From Megalonaias nervosa (lineage: Eukaryota > Mollusca > Bivalvia > Unionida > Unionidae): a DNA stretch of 64,000 bases. The stretch spans positions 62,001 to 126,000 of the forward strand of contig JAECUM010004929.1 of assembly GCA_016617855.1 (NCBI GenBank), read 5' to 3'. The notes under the pieces were generated by a model. The model was not told where the DNA came from. It saw only the letters and a program-made list of their open reading frames with translations, and did not search any database. A program made the translations under genes and the position numbers. This document shows, piece after piece, positions 22,760 to 34,218 of the stretch; positions within the stretch are counted from its first letter, which is position 1; every line of letters begins with the position of its first letter.

Positions 22760-23855
22760 TAGCTGCCAATCCGGAGTACAAAAATATGGACTGCTTATGA
22801 CAAAAATACCGATTTTCAGAAACAAACACTGATTTTTTAAACTTCAATGCATATGTAACAAATTAAAACATTTACAACCATCAGTAAAGTAGGACAGTGA
22901 CTTACTTAATTATTTAATGTCAAAGATGTATGTGTTGCATTCCCGCCCCTTCTGAATGGGTACACTTCCATTCACGTGCCCATTCAGAAGGTGCAAGAAT
23001 GCCACACACATTCAGACACAGGTTATTTATAGGAGCCTTTTCCACACCTTTTTTTTTTCCATCATTATTGATTCCAATGAACCATCTTTCATTGATGATC
23101 TGAATTCTGTGTGATTTTTTAACTGAAATGTTTTCATTCTAGCACACGAGTAATCCTTTGCGATTTTACTGTCTGGAGAAAGTGTGTGAAATAAATTGCC
23201 AGTAACATTAAATTCAGTAAACCAAACTTCGATCAAATTACATCAAGGTTCTCTCTGGTATTTATAAACCTTATAAGTTCAGGCTGAGTTGTTAATGATG
23301 GAGCAGCAGGCTGATGTTGATGTTTGTTAGCTTTTTCATGGTGTTTTATATCATGGGCACCTCCATGCTCAATAGCAAAATCACAATTACACAATTTGCA
23401 AAATGCAAAATTTTCTCCTTTACTAGATGGCTTCACAAATCTAAACATGACAGTATAATTGTCCTTCCAGTTCTTTTTCTTTCTTTTGCTGGAGAAAATT
23501 CTGAATCTTCTGCTTTACTTTTCAATATGACTAGAAGTTGAATAGTACAAAAATGAGATACAGTGATAACAGCAACTGCTTTGCGCAATCCAATATGGTG
23601 GTTAAAGACTGACAAGGTAGCATTGATTCTGAATGAGCCAATCATATTTTAGAACTCTCTATCCCTTTGTACATGCAATGCATTTTTTTCTCTTAGAATG
23701 GAAATGGGTGCCTGTTCTAAACAGAAAATTGCAAGGAAATTTTTAATTTAATTTTTTTAAAATCAAAAAACATTTCTTTCACCAGAAAAACATACACCCA
23801 TATGCAGGTCCAAAATACAGGACAAATATGGGAAAAACGGGACACTTGACAGCTA
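22760..23855 (-). mobile_element. hAT-like DNA transposon remnant
   Basis: The ends carry short inverted repeats, 'tagctgccaa' at the left and 'tagctgtcaa' (reverse complement) at the right. Both are followed by related blocks with 'aaaatatgg'-type and 'cccatatttg'-type sequence. The ~1.1-kb interior holds a broken minus-strand frame with a BED-like zinc finger, which points to hAT. Target duplications are not convincing, so the exact ends may be off by a few bases. Confidence 0.62.
22990..23540 (-). pseudogene. hAT-related zinc-finger protein fragment
   Basis: The minus-strand frame at 23233-23448 has 'KPSSKGENFAFCKLCNCDF' followed by 'GGAHDIKHHEKANKHQ', a C2H2 BED-like finger. The next frame (23027-23236) has 'TEFNVTGNLFHTLSPDSKI' and 'AKDYSCARMKT', the arrangement seen in hAT-derived proteins between the finger and the RNase-H-like core. 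No catalytic core is present, and the join between frames needs a stop or frameshift. Confidence 0.66.
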
Positions 23856-24916
23856 TGTAGGGCCAAAAATTCCCAGTAAAGTTATCTTGCATAAACCAAT
23901 TGTTCAAGGACAGTCAGATGTTGGTCCATAATTCTAGTCTACTATTGACAGATGCATGAATGCAATTAAATCATTAGTGGGGCTGTAATGTGGGAAAAAC
24001 AGATGATCAATCCTGAGATTTTGTTAGATTTCTAACATTAGTTCAGACTTTCTAATAGGTTAAAGGTTTGATTAAGGTTGTTATTATACAAAGAAAGATT
24101 GAATTTTGCTGAGTGGCAAAACTGAAATGAGTTGATCCATGAAAGTCACAGGTAAACTTATGTCTGTCAATCAGAAATAATACTGAACAACTCACAATGA
24201 TTATCAATCTTTCAGGCAGGCAATAAAACTAATAAATTCCATAAAAGTTATCCCTCATTCATAAAGCCCTATCAAAAATGGTGTAAGGCATTTGATAATA
24301 GGCCTGTTGATCATATTCCACTGAGTAAAAAATATTTACATTTACAAAATATGGAAATTTTAATTGTTAGAGAATTGAAGAAAATTATTTTATTTATAAC
24401 TTTTTACTCAAAAATGCTGGAGTGAAACTAATAATAAATTATTTCATAAAAATTATATAATGCAATTAAGTGAATTGGTAAAGAACTGATAGAATCACTG
24501 AGTGAAGTTTTAATTTTAATTGACTGACAAGCTAACAAGGCAGATTTACTGAATAGATCCCCCATATTACTCACTATAATTAATACTATGTAGGGGTGGG
24601 TTGTTTTTGGCACCATGGTATACAGTTGCTTTTTTAAATTTCTACTGGGCTTTGAAGTCACAAATTTGTAACTTTTGACATCTTGACAATATGCAGAAAT
24701 GTAAAAATGTAAATCTAAAATGAGTTTTTCATTTATTAAATTTGGCTTATTAATTAATTTTTTACTAATTATTTATTAACTTTTGTTTATCACTGATCAT
24801 CCATAATCAAATAATACATGAGATCTATGATCAAATGTCAATTGATCAAACAGCTCCCTGATCAACGGGTTCTGATCAATCATCTGTAAATCATCAAAAA
24901 CAGATGGAAAACTAAC
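23856..24916. other. intron, no gene seen
   Basis: AT-rich intron upstream of the 24917 exon boundary (minus-strand sense: downstream). No supported feature. Confidence 0.45.
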
Positions 24917-25034
24917 CAGCTGTTGGGTTTAAAGAAATCAGCCTCTTCAGTTCTTTATCAAGAAGATCTAATTTTTTTTCTATATCACTGAAAAAAATAT
25001 TTTCAGTCATCTGTGGAATGCTTTGGTAGAAAAT
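24917..25034 (-). CDS. REJ/polycystin-like gene, internal exon
   Basis: The 118-nt exon runs from acceptor 'tatcattgcag' to donor 'GCTG|gttagt'. It starts in phase 0, as exon 31886-32031 leaves it, and ends with one base (G) completed by AT in exon 15014-15105. The peptide begins IFYQSIPQMTENIF and ends KELKRLISLNPTA. A charged helical character, with no stop in the required frame, supports it. The donor (GTTAGT) is acceptable but not optimal. Confidence 0.7.
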
Positions 25035-25439
25035 CTGCAATGATAAGAAAATGAAAAGGATTAATGAATATCATGCTTAAGGAATACAAAATGTAGAAAA
25101 GTTCACCTGCACATATTTATAAAATTATAAGAGGTTGCCTTTATCGATAGCCATGATGATCACTATTGACTAATGATGAAGATAAGGCAGGTGGTAGATG
25201 TACAGGCTTATATTATAGTGTCAACTAAAGGTAAAGTCTGAAAATGTAAAAATAAAGAATTGCACACAAACTTTAGGATGATAAACCTTTCCAAATAAAT
25301 GTAAACAATACAATATGATAAAGTACGAAGTAAAAATGTTGAGAATCTGTAATGGTATATAAAAAAAAAGAGATGAGGAAACACATGTAAAAGCCTTAAA
25401 AAGATGTAATTAAATTTTTTGAAAATAAACTGTATTCCC

Positions 25440-26440
25440 TCTAAAATTCCAAGATTTTGTTTCAAGGTACATCATAATGTTTCTTCACTGAGTTCACATA
25501 AGAATAGTTGTCTCACATGGTGGAAATCTACATACTTGACAAGAATGTGTTCCACTATCAGTGGACAATGGAAGGGTATGCACTCTGGTCGAGGTTCACC
25601 CTTCAGGAGATGTGCATGAGTAAGGCATGTGTGTCTGATATGCAACTGGCACAATGTCAGCTCATCTCTGCAATTTCCTCTACACAAGAGATGTCATTCT
25701 CCAATAATACAGTTAATATTCTCAACTTTGTGGAGTTTTTATTCTACATCTTTTGCCAAGTATGAAGATGTTGATTTATATAATATTTGAAGTCAATTTT
25801 ATAGAATTTTCCATTCAAAACTGGTCTGGCTGTTTTATCTGCCCTTTCATTACCCTTCATACTAATGTGACTAGGCAACCAAAAGCAAAGAAGATGATAT
25901 CCAGATTGTATGGCAAATTGTGTTTCTGTAGTAAATGAATTAAAAACTGGATGTAAGATTTGAAGTTTAGTAATGCTTTCAGTGTGGAAATTGAATCCAA
26001 AAAGATGTTGAAATTTGTTCTTTGAGAGAGCTCAATGTAGTTCAAAGCTCTGAGCAAGGCTGTAACTTATTAGTAAAAATTAAAGCTTTATCTGGTAACT
26101 GGTTCCAGATGTTGCCACAAGGTGTTACTATAGTAGCTCCAACCTTGTCTCCATCCTTCAAACCATCTGTATATAAGGATATATGGCTATATTAGGAGGC
26201 TCTAATTTCAATGAATTTTCTCTGAGGATTTATGAATTGGCAAAGTTCAAATACATGAAGCACTTTATGTTGTTGGGATGGGTGGGTGGGTGCTGATAAC
26301 CAAGGTGATGATTTTGGAACACAGAATTCTGCAGCATTTTCAATACTGATCTTCTAATTTGCAAAAAGTGGAATGAAATTGGGTTTCTGACTCAGTATTT
26401 GAGCCTAAAGATTACATACGCAGGTAGGATTCAATGAATT
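25440..26440 (-). pseudogene. LINE ORF2 3' fragment with RNase H domain
   Basis: Read on the minus strand, the RNase H region shows 'HISLYTDGLKDGDKVG' (first Asp motif, near 26170-26200), 'LRALNYIELSQRTNF', 'IFLDSISTLKALL' and 'FWLPSHISMKGNERADK' near 25850-25900. After it comes the C-terminal block 'ARLRIGHT'-like 'LCQLHIRHTCLTHAHLLKGE' with 'CPLIVEHILVKY'. RNase H after RT occurs in I, Nimb, Jockey-group and related LINE clades. Frameshifts separate these blocks and the RT itself is not recognisable upstream. This is a different family from the 16-19 kb LINE. Confidence 0.85.
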
Positions 26441-27200
26441 AGGCATTTTTTTTTAATAGATAACATTATATGTAGCATATACACTTTGTTTTTGAAGGAA
26501 TAATAAAGCTTATATCTGAAAAAATCTGCAGCTCTCATAGAACAAAGCAATACGTTACCATTATTTTGCTGCAATTCCTACATCATACAGTACTGACTGT
26601 ACAAGAAGAGGCTACAAGTAGGGTCATAATCCTATGCTGAACATTAGAATAATTGTGCAGTTTTCTTAGCCTATTAGTATACTGCCTCCAAAATATATTT
26701 ACTTCATAAAAGCACATACTTCATTAGTCATATTGGAGTCAAGCATTTCATTAACTATTAGGAACAAATGGCCCAAGATTCCTCACTTGGTTGTTATCTG
26801 CTTAACAGCCAAAAACAGTAACAGTTGGCCATGAAAGCATGGTCAGTAGGATGCATTAAGTTGAAACTTCCTGCAATGCTGTTGATTCCATATTATGAAA
26901 ATTTTTGTATTCTGATCCAATCTGGTTGCATGTCCACATCCTAGCTTTGTTGGAAATTTGAGATGCTTGCAGTAGACCCAAATACTGTGAATTCAAATAT
27001 TTGTATGTTTCTATGTTACTATTCCCATTCAGAATGCATATATGGTATGTACTGTGTTTACCCATTTCATGACGGTATTCATTACACATTACTTGCTACT
27101 ACAGTTATTTGGATTTTAAAATAATATGTTTAAATTAAATATTAAATACTACCCACCGCATAGTGAAGTGTCTGTCAATGTTGTTTACTGTAGGTATTTA
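26441..27200. other. intron, no gene seen
   Basis: May contain further worn LINE sequence upstream of the RNase H fragment, but no RT motif could be read. Confidence 0.4.
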
Positions 27201-29345
27201 CAGTCCTTCCACTTATATCGACATCACTTGTATCTAGAAGCTGCCAATGTTGATAAAAATACAAAGTCCCAGTCCCGTGGTATATCATTACCATAAAATT
27301 TGTCATGCTTATGTCAATGTCAAGATGAAAAATAACTGTACATGTCGACAGAAGCCCTTGGTTCCAACTTGAACAAAGTCTTTGCTTTTTTTATCATTTA
27401 TGTTGACAATTATGACTCATACTTTGCTTTACAATTATTTGATACTGCCACTAGGCTTTAATGCTGCCGTTGGATGTTGGTTTTCATGGTGCCTTCAATA
27501 TAACACGCACCCTTCATCAAAATAAACCAGCTACAATCTTTTAAAAAACAATGCACCATTCGTCAAAAGAAGTTGGCACCAAACTTGTATAAAAGCAATT
27601 TTTGGAAGTCAAATGGTTTTGATGCTGTTTACATAATACAAATTGCTCTATATTTTATCAACAGTTCACTAAAACAAGTCTATTTGATGAGTCACTGTAT
27701 GATGTCATAGGTCTCTACCTCTATATCAAAATGTGGGGGTCTTTGTTGTCTTGCATGGGGTCACATACCGTATATATTGTTCTTGTGTGTCACATGTGAC
27801 TGTGTACATTTTCTGCTCTTGTAACCCACCACCATCCCCACCGCCTACCTTTTGGAGATGGGTAACTTTGCTTGCACTCCTTTCTTCAGCTGCCTTCTCT
27901 TGATCTTTTGTATTTCATGTACAATTATAGCTCGTACATGCACTTCTGCTGCAGTCCCCATAGTTGTGGTAGATCCCTTTCTCAGTGCAACTCCTTAGCT
28001 AGTTGCGTGTTCAGGTTTAATGTCTCTCCAGCAAATCTATAGTGGAGATGTTCATCTTGTGTTAATTCATTCTCTTGCTTCCTCTATAAAACATATACCT
28101 CTGTTTATGCACAGTTACTTGCAGTAGCTCAGTTTCTGAACTGCAGCTCCTTGTACAGTAGCATGCTCATATTTGCTGTCCTTGTGCAGTTCTTTGGCTG
28201 CTTGCATCATCCTCTACTGTAGTTTTCATAGTCTATTTGTTCATTGGGGAAGGCATCATTCTGTGTTACTTCATTATCTTGACCCCAATACTACATGTAC
28301 CTCCATCAGCTCCTTAGTTACTTGCAGTAGTTCAGTTTTTGAAGTGCAGCTCCCTAGTCAGTTGCACACTCATAATGTCCTTGTGCAACTCCATAGTTGC
28401 ACCTTGGTTGGTATATGCAGCTCCACAGCTAGTTGCACATGTGCAGTTCCTTAGCCAGTTGCACCATACTCACTGTATTTTCCTTAGTTTATCTGTATCA
28501 TGTGCTGTTGTTTGTAGGATGGCTTCATTTCATGTTACTTCATTCTCTTGCCCCCAATAATACCTGTACCTCTATCAGATCCTTAGTTATTTGCAGTAGT
28601 TCAATTTCTGAGTGCAGCTCCCTAGTCAGTTGCACGCTCATAATGTCCCTGATGCAACTCCATAGTTAGTTGTACCTTGATTGGTACATGCAGCTCCATA
28701 GCTAGTTGCACAGGTGCAACTCCTTAGCCAGTTGCACCATACTCTACCATATTTTTTCCTTAGTCTATATGTATTATGTATTTTTGTTGTATGCTTACAA
28801 GTTAGTCAGATGCTAAGGCTTGCTGATTGTGTGCCATAGAGTTGCTCCCAATATATGTCAAAGTTGTAAATAGATGGATATATCATTTATATAGTTGAAA
28901 AATAAATATTTCAGCATCCATTTCTTTTTTGTTGTGTATTGTGTGAAACAATATACAAAATGAGACTACCATATTTTATAGATGTGTTTATGTATGTATT
29001 TTCAAGTGAGATGTGACACATGAATTTTCTGACATACCCTAATTCACGGATTTTTCATGTGCATTGTGGATTGTAAAACACAAAGGTATCACAAATGTAA
29101 GTTGTCAATATACAAGTGTTTTTCAAACTGGTTTTGACTTTTGTCTTCAGCTAATAAACTTTTCCATTATTTATTTCCTCTGAGTGTAAATTCTATGCAT
29201 TGATGACAAGTTACCCCTTACAGATGAATTTCACTTGTCTGTTAAATTTTGATTTAACTCAGCTCCCCCAACATTTATCTTGACACCACTTATGTTGACA
29301 GTATTACCTCAAGCCTGAGGATGTCGAGATAAACAGGTAGTACTG
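27201..29345. mobile_element. non-autonomous pogo/Tigger-like element with tandem-repeat core
   Basis: The left end 'cagtccttccacttatatcg' + 'acatc' and the right end read inversely, 'cagtactacctgtttatctc' + 'gacatcc', are diverged inverted repeats of about 27 bp. Both are flanked by TA (27199-27200 and 29346-29347). The CAGT start and TA duplication are typical of Tigger elements. No transposase frame is found in the 2.1-kb interior; instead 27880-28775 holds tandem repeats. It is probably a deletion derivative or a MITE-like expansion. Confidence 0.6.
27880..28775. repeat. ~270-bp tandem repeat, about three and a half copies
   Basis: Copies begin near 28049, 28255 and 28528 with 'tgtgttacttcattatcttg'-like sequence, and a more worn copy precedes them from about 27880. 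Within each unit, short phrases such as 'gcagctccatagctagttgc' recur, so the unit itself grew from ~25-30-bp subrepeats. The apparent plus-strand open frames at 28173-28669 are products of this repetition and have no domain. Confidence 0.82.
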
Positions 29346-29600
29346 TACTAACATGTCTATTTCTTCCATTTTCATGCAAGTCCTAATAACCTGTATTTAT
29401 ATTAATATTTGTGTTTTGCTGTATAAACACTGTGTCTGATGCAATAACAGTTTTGATCAATCTGAAGATCTGACAGCAATAGTTTATTTGTAACATGCCT
29501 GGAATTAACGTATTACAGAATATTGTGAATTGGATCATTCTGAACAATTTGTATACCAGCATGTGACTGATAATTGAATTCATGGATTTAATATGTTAAT

Positions 29601-29771
29601 CAGTGGTTTCCAAACCCCCTTGTTATTACTGAAATGGGGGTCATGAGGATGTTCTGGAGGGTCGCCAGGATATTTTTAGGGCAGCAAAACTGATCAAAAT
29701 GTGGGAACTGAGTCATGAAGCTCAGACAAAACTTTTTTAGGGTCATGGCCAAAAAAAGTTGGGAACCACTA
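29601..29771. mobile_element. hAT-type MITE, 171 bp
   Basis: The ends are 'cagtggtttccaaacccc' and, inversely, 'tagtggttcccaactttttt', typical of hAT elements (CAGTGGTTCCCAA...). Eight-base flanks 'atgttaat' (29593-29600) and 'atgtaaat' (29772-29779) differ at one position, fitting the 8-bp hAT target duplication. The interior contains 'gggtcgccagg' and 'gggtcatggccaaaaaa', also characteristic of hAT MITEs. No coding sequence. Confidence 0.85.
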
Positions 29772-29989
29772 ATGTAAATGGAGATAAAATGTCAAGCATT
29801 ATGTATTTAATTAAGATAAATTCTAAGTTGTCAATTTATTTGTGACAGGTTCCACTCAATAATATAACTGTACATGTATGTTATATTGGTTCTGTCATTT
29901 TTTCATTATCTGTCTAGTTGGGCTTGTTTAATTTTCCAAAGTGCAACTCTAACTCACTGATGACAAATCACAGCTTCAGACGGATCTGA

Positions 29990-30095
29990 CTTGCAAATAC
30001 ACCTTGACTTATAGGAGGTCAACCAGAAAATGGTTTTTTGTGTTTGGGAAAAGGTTGACTGATAGTGAAATTGACTTATAAGCAAGTATATATGG
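29990..30095. mobile_element. right-end fragment of the 6568-9459 pogo/Tigger family
   Basis: Ends 'gacttataagcaagtatata' + 'tgg' followed by TA, a diverged copy of the right terminus at 9459. Upstream are 'cttataggaggtcaacc' and 'ggttgact', equivalent to the subterminal 'ataagtcaaccc' block. No matching left end was found with confidence; 'ccgtatatattgttc' near 27770 is only weakly similar. Confidence 0.55.
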
Positions 30096-30107
30096 TATCA
30101 CTGTTAT

Positions 30108-30185
30108 TATAAAGGTGAACTTAGTGCCTTTCCCAACCCGTGTGACCTGGGCTGGTATCAAACCCAGGACTCTTGGATTAAATTA
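30108..30185 (-). mobile_element. SINE family C fragment
   Basis: Minus-strand 'gggtttgataccagccc' (B-box-like) is followed by 'ttgggaaaggcactaagttc'. The latter block is shared with the element at 41375-41515. Only the middle of the SINE remains. Confidence 0.5.
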
Positions 30186-30299
30186 AATTCAATCCTCTAT
30201 TTACTATGTGAATGCAGCTCCCTTCCTGATGAATCAATACAATTAAAAACAAAAATGTAAAAAACATTAATACATCAACCAGAATTCCTTGAATGGACT

Positions 30300-31060
30300 G
30301 ACACTCTATTGGGCATAAGGAATTTTCAGGAATTCAAGATAAGACCATTTCTTCCCTTTAACTGCTGAGCACTGAAACTATCTCTAATAATCTTGAGTGA
30401 TAACATTTTTAAATTAGCTGTTGTGGTGGACACAACGCACATCAGATTGGCACTATTTTCATTTAGAAAGTCTTTTGGTGAAAATACAATGCCAATGAGG
30501 GGGAAATAGTGACAACGGTCATAGCAGCCATATGGGATGTATGATTCGCACCCTTTTCATGTTGATACAATCATTCAATTCAAGAAGTGTAGTGATAACA
30601 AGACACTTTAGATGACTGCTGTGGCAGTCATATTAGACATCACATCAGATATCATAAGAAGTCTTATAGTGATAACTCCATATCAATATAACTTTTCATT
30701 CAGAAGGAGAAGCAATAAATAGATTTTCAAGATGGTTGCCATATCAGACATCAGATATCAGATCAGCACCATTTTTATTTCAGACTAATTAGATATCATA
30801 AGAAGTCTTTTAGTGAAAAACCACTGCTGATATGACCATCCATTCAGGAGGAGTAATAATAACAAGATTTTCAAGATGGCTGCTGTGGCAAACATATTGG
30901 GTGTCTGATTGGCGCCATTTTTGCTTAAGCCCAACAAGACCATGTGATGAATGTGCATGCAAAATTTTATGGCAATTCTCCAAGTAGTTTATAAATAGTA
31001 GTAACAGCATAGTTGTGCTAATGGAAGGATTGCCAAAAGACGAAAGACCATCCCATCAGC
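30300..31060 (+). repeat. tandem-core repeat element, locus A4
   Basis: The most complete copy of family A in structure. Its left flank has 'ggaattcaagataaga' and 'tttcttccctttaactgct', as in locus A1. About five core units follow with 'tcaagatggctgctgtgg', 'aatagatatcataagaagtc' and 'gaccatccattcaggagg'. The right flank has 'aattctccaagtagtt' and 'gaaagaccatcccat', as in locus A3. Left end, tandem core and right end in one place define the family layout. Confidence 0.74.
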
Positions 31061-31509
31061 TCTTCTGGTTTATGACTAGTAGAGCTAAAAATTACACTGA
31101 ACAGATACAAAATAGGTGCACCTATATGCTGATAAAATTCCAGTTAGATTTTTATACAAAAAACTTTCAGCTTTTATGTTTGGGAATTATCACATCTATG
31201 CAAAGTTTGATAACTATCAGGAGTTGTTATAACTAAGAATAACATATATTTCCCCCAAAATTAATCAGGCTTCCCCATAATTGCAACAGATGGGCAAAGT
31301 TTAATTAGAGGCACTGAAAACTGGGGGAGGACTTGATTAGATAAAACAGGCAGCCGAATATACAGAGCATGGATGGAAAGAGAGATGGACAAGTATTATC
31401 TTCTTTGGCTCCTGCCATTTTTTTCCATTGAGATCGTGTGTGTATGTGTGTTTCGGATTGTTAATGTAGTTTTAACAATTTCAATCATATTGCTATGATG
31501 TCTGCAGAG

Positions 31510-31705
31510 TGGCAGTTTATAGTGATGTCTAGCACTGGGGCATTATCCTGACACCAGACCTAACACTAACCTATTAATGCTAGCGCCAAGCAAGGCAGCT
31601 GCAAGTACCATTTTTATATGTCTTTGGTATGAATTGGTCAGGGTTCAAACCTGTGACCTCCCGCATCCAAGGCAGATGCAAAGATTTAGGCCACTGGAGC
31701 AGTCT
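31510..31705 (-). mobile_element. tRNA-derived SINE, family B, second copy
   Basis: Matches 4742-4950: minus-strand B box 'GGTTTGAACCC' (31640-31651), 'cataccaaagacatataaaa', 'gcgctagcattaataggtta' and the same order of blocks. The A-box region near 31685-31705 is eroded. Confidence 0.66.
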
Positions 31706-31885
31706 CCATTAAGACTAAATAAGCAGCTGAATGTAGAACTCTAATTAAGAAGTCTGCAGATGAAGCAAAAAACATTAACTTCTGTCATTTTATCAATAAC
31801 ATCAATCAAGAGAAATATGCTTTGAGTTCATCTTTAAATAACAATTACAAAATTCTGTTTCATGAAACAATAGAGCATTACTTAC

Positions 31886-32031
31886 CTTCATTGAATGTTT
31901 CCAAAAGATAGTGGCTTTATATTTGTTCGACACCTGAACAGTTACATTTACCACAGAGTTGTCTCCAATGAAATTCTGGTATAGGGTAAAAAAGGCCCGA
32001 TTTGGATTCATTTTGGAAATGACAAGAACAT
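31886..32031 (-). CDS. REJ/polycystin-like gene, REJ-domain exon
   Basis: The 146-nt exon runs from acceptor 'catattttacag' to donor 'ATGAAG|gtaagt'. The first two bases AT complete the G of exon 37390-37593 (Asp). The peptide begins VLVISKMNPNRAFFTLY and contains 'GDNSVVNVTVQVSNKYKA'. The REJ family (Pfam REJ) has a similar beta-strand stretch, 'LP.G...NY.LtVtV.VtDa.G', after the Asp-rich core. An NVT sequon is present. It ends in phase 0, matching exon 24917-25034. Confidence 0.8.
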
Positions 32032-32240
32032 CTGTAAAATATGAATGATAAGTCCAATCTACTGCTCTTCCCCATTATAATGCATTTCTGGATATGACAT
32101 GGTGATGCTTGGTCCCCATCATTAAAATTAAAAAAAATTATAATTAAAAAAAAAATATACAAAAATAATTTTCAACTTCAGCAGAAAAATTTTACATCAA
32201 AACTACTGGACATTACCATAATGTTTTTTTTTTACAGTTA

Positions 32241-33860
32241 CAGTTGAACTCTAATTAGTCACTATTGTATTCAGGTAACATAAGATACTATATTCCAAAC
32301 AGGCTATTGCACACCCGAAATTACCCTTGTCTCTAATAAGCCATAACTGTCATTGGTCCCTGTCAACCACTTATATTTGGCTAAAGTACACAGGACTGTC
32401 AAATTTGCCTTTAGTGCAGCAGATCAGTGACTTGATCTCAGTAAACACGGCTCAACGATTATACAGAAGACCAGCTTATGGTCAATCATTGTTTAGTGAC
32501 ACCTGGATGGCAACAGATCACAGAATGGATTAGTGGCAGCATGTTTTTCTGTAATATGTTGCAGTGCAGCCTAGTGACAGTAATGGATAGATGCTCAATT
32601 GCATAATGTGGCTACAAATAAGGTCCATTCAAACAATTCAGTCTCACTTTCATGTGAAATCAGTTAGATTTAAATGTGAGTTCATTATTATCAGTATTTA
32701 CAAGTGCATTAAGACATTTAATCTCTCAATGGAAACATCAAGAAAAGGAAAGCTTTTTCTCTTAAGGACAAGATGGATGTTTAAAAAGATATAAAACTGG
32801 CAAAATGCTATATAAAGTTGCAAAGGAGTTGGGTGTACCTAAATCAACTTTGTGCATTTGGAAGAAAGATGAGGAAAAAATGAACAATATACTGACTGGT
32901 TTAGATTCAGATGCTGGGACAAAGCTAGATTAGCAAATAACACATACCTGGACATTGCTCTGTACACATGGCCTGTTCAGGAAAGGTCATGGGGGCACCC
33001 ATTTCAGGTGGAATACTGAAGTCACAGGCAGAGAAGTTTTATAACGAGTTAAATGGACAAGATTCTAGATCTAAAGCCAGCACCGGGTGGCTATATTGCT
33101 TCCAATCTTGTCAAGTGATAACTTGTTGTACAATATGTTTAGAAATTCAGCCATATGGCAGTGCTGCTGCAGAGGCTTATCCAGAGAAATTGAGACAAAT
33201 TATCCAAGAGGGAGGATATTGTGAAGAACAGCTCTACTGCAACAAAACTGGGCTGTTATAAATTCTTGTATAGCCAAACTCGAGCCATGCAATCTGATGA
33301 GCAGAAAAAACAGGGATTTAGAAGAAATAAAGATTGAATAACAGTCCTTGCATGTACAAACAAGACAGGAAACCACAAACTGCACCACCTGGCTATTTGA
33401 AATTTTAAATATCCATATTGCTTTCACCGTGTAAACATGCAAATACAGCTGGTTACTAAATAATTGTTCTGTCCACCCAGTAGCTGAAAGCCTTGTAAGC
33501 AGCAATGGAAAAATTAAAGGTATTCTTTTGCCAAAAAAATATGACTTCCATGATACAGTCTCTTGATCAAGGTATTATTGCAACATTTACAATGAAATAC
33601 AGAAGACAATTTATAAAATCTGTGGTGAACAGTGAAAATTCATAAACAGACATAAAACTTAAAGAATGTTATGTATCTTGGGATGGGAGGAAAGCATGAG
33701 ACAGTGTGACTCCCATGCGCATAGAGAGAAGCTGGGCAAAGGGACTGAAGGGAGCTTTCTAAGGTGCAAAAGAGGAGGAGAATTGTGGTTTTGAGGGATT
33801 CATGGAGGAAGATGTTCAAGACGCTGAAGCTGTGCTACATTTCAGGGGTCACGCTACCAG
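32241..33860 (+). mobile_element. Tigger-type DNA transposon, right end not found
   Basis: Begins 'cagttgaactctaattagtc' directly after TA (32239-32240), the usual start of Tigger elements. A decayed transposase follows. I could not find an inverse copy of this terminus downstream, so the element is probably truncated near 33860. It is distinct from the 6568-9459 element in ends and protein. Inserted in the intron upstream of exon 31886-32031. Confidence 0.75.
32690..33860 (+). pseudogene. Tigger/jerky-like transposase pseudogene
   Basis: Blocks in order, over several frames: N-terminal HTH 'GKMLYKVAKELGVPKSTLC' with 'IWKKDEEKMNN'; CENP-B-like 'LDIALYTW.VQERSWG' and 'PISGGILKSQAEKFYNELNG'; 'YPEKLRQIIQEGGYCEEQLY' and 'CNKTGLL' (first Asp position, here Asn in place of the usual 'ADETGL'); 'ITVLACTNKTGNHKLHHLAI'; 'NCSVHPVAESLVSSNGKIK' (second acidic site region); 'IQSLDQGIIATFTMKYRRQF'. 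The order is that of Tigger DDE transposases. Stops and frameshifts, plus the lost catalytic residue, make it a pseudogene. Confidence 0.88.
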
Positions 33861-34218
33861 GTTAAGTGGGTGATTAAGTCGCCTAAAAAATGTAAACTTC
33901 GCCTTCTTCTGTTAGGAGAGTGAAAACGACTTCACCCTGCGACTTTTTTTAGAGGTACATTGACAAATTATACCTTTTGAGATGCCCCCTCGCCTTGGAA
34001 AGGTTTATTCTAGTACTGTGTTGTAGCGAAAGGTATTCTTCAAGCCATCAGTTGCTAGACCTAGTTCTGGTATCAATTACTCTGACAAACAACCTCTTGC
34101 ACATTCACAGGCATGTGTTTTGATAGCTGAGTGACCATTAACCATTTCCCGAGTTGGCAACTAAGGCCCCTATCACTGCCCGATTTACACGTTATCCTTC
34201 GATGACAAAAACATACAA
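33861..34218. other. intron, no gene seen
   Basis: Slightly higher GC than its surroundings, with 'aagtcgcctaaaaaatg' and 'gcgactttttttag', but no defined element was recognised. Confidence 0.4.

Noticed and set aside
28173..28669. Overlapping Cys-rich plus-strand open frames, resembling a small secreted repeat protein
   Set aside because: All three lie within the ~270-bp tandem repeat and shift frame between units; the pattern comes from the DNA repeat.
27768..30095. An element running from 'ccgtatatattgttc' (27770) to the Tigger right end at 30095
   Set aside because: The left similarity is weak, and this span cuts across the better supported element 27201-29345.
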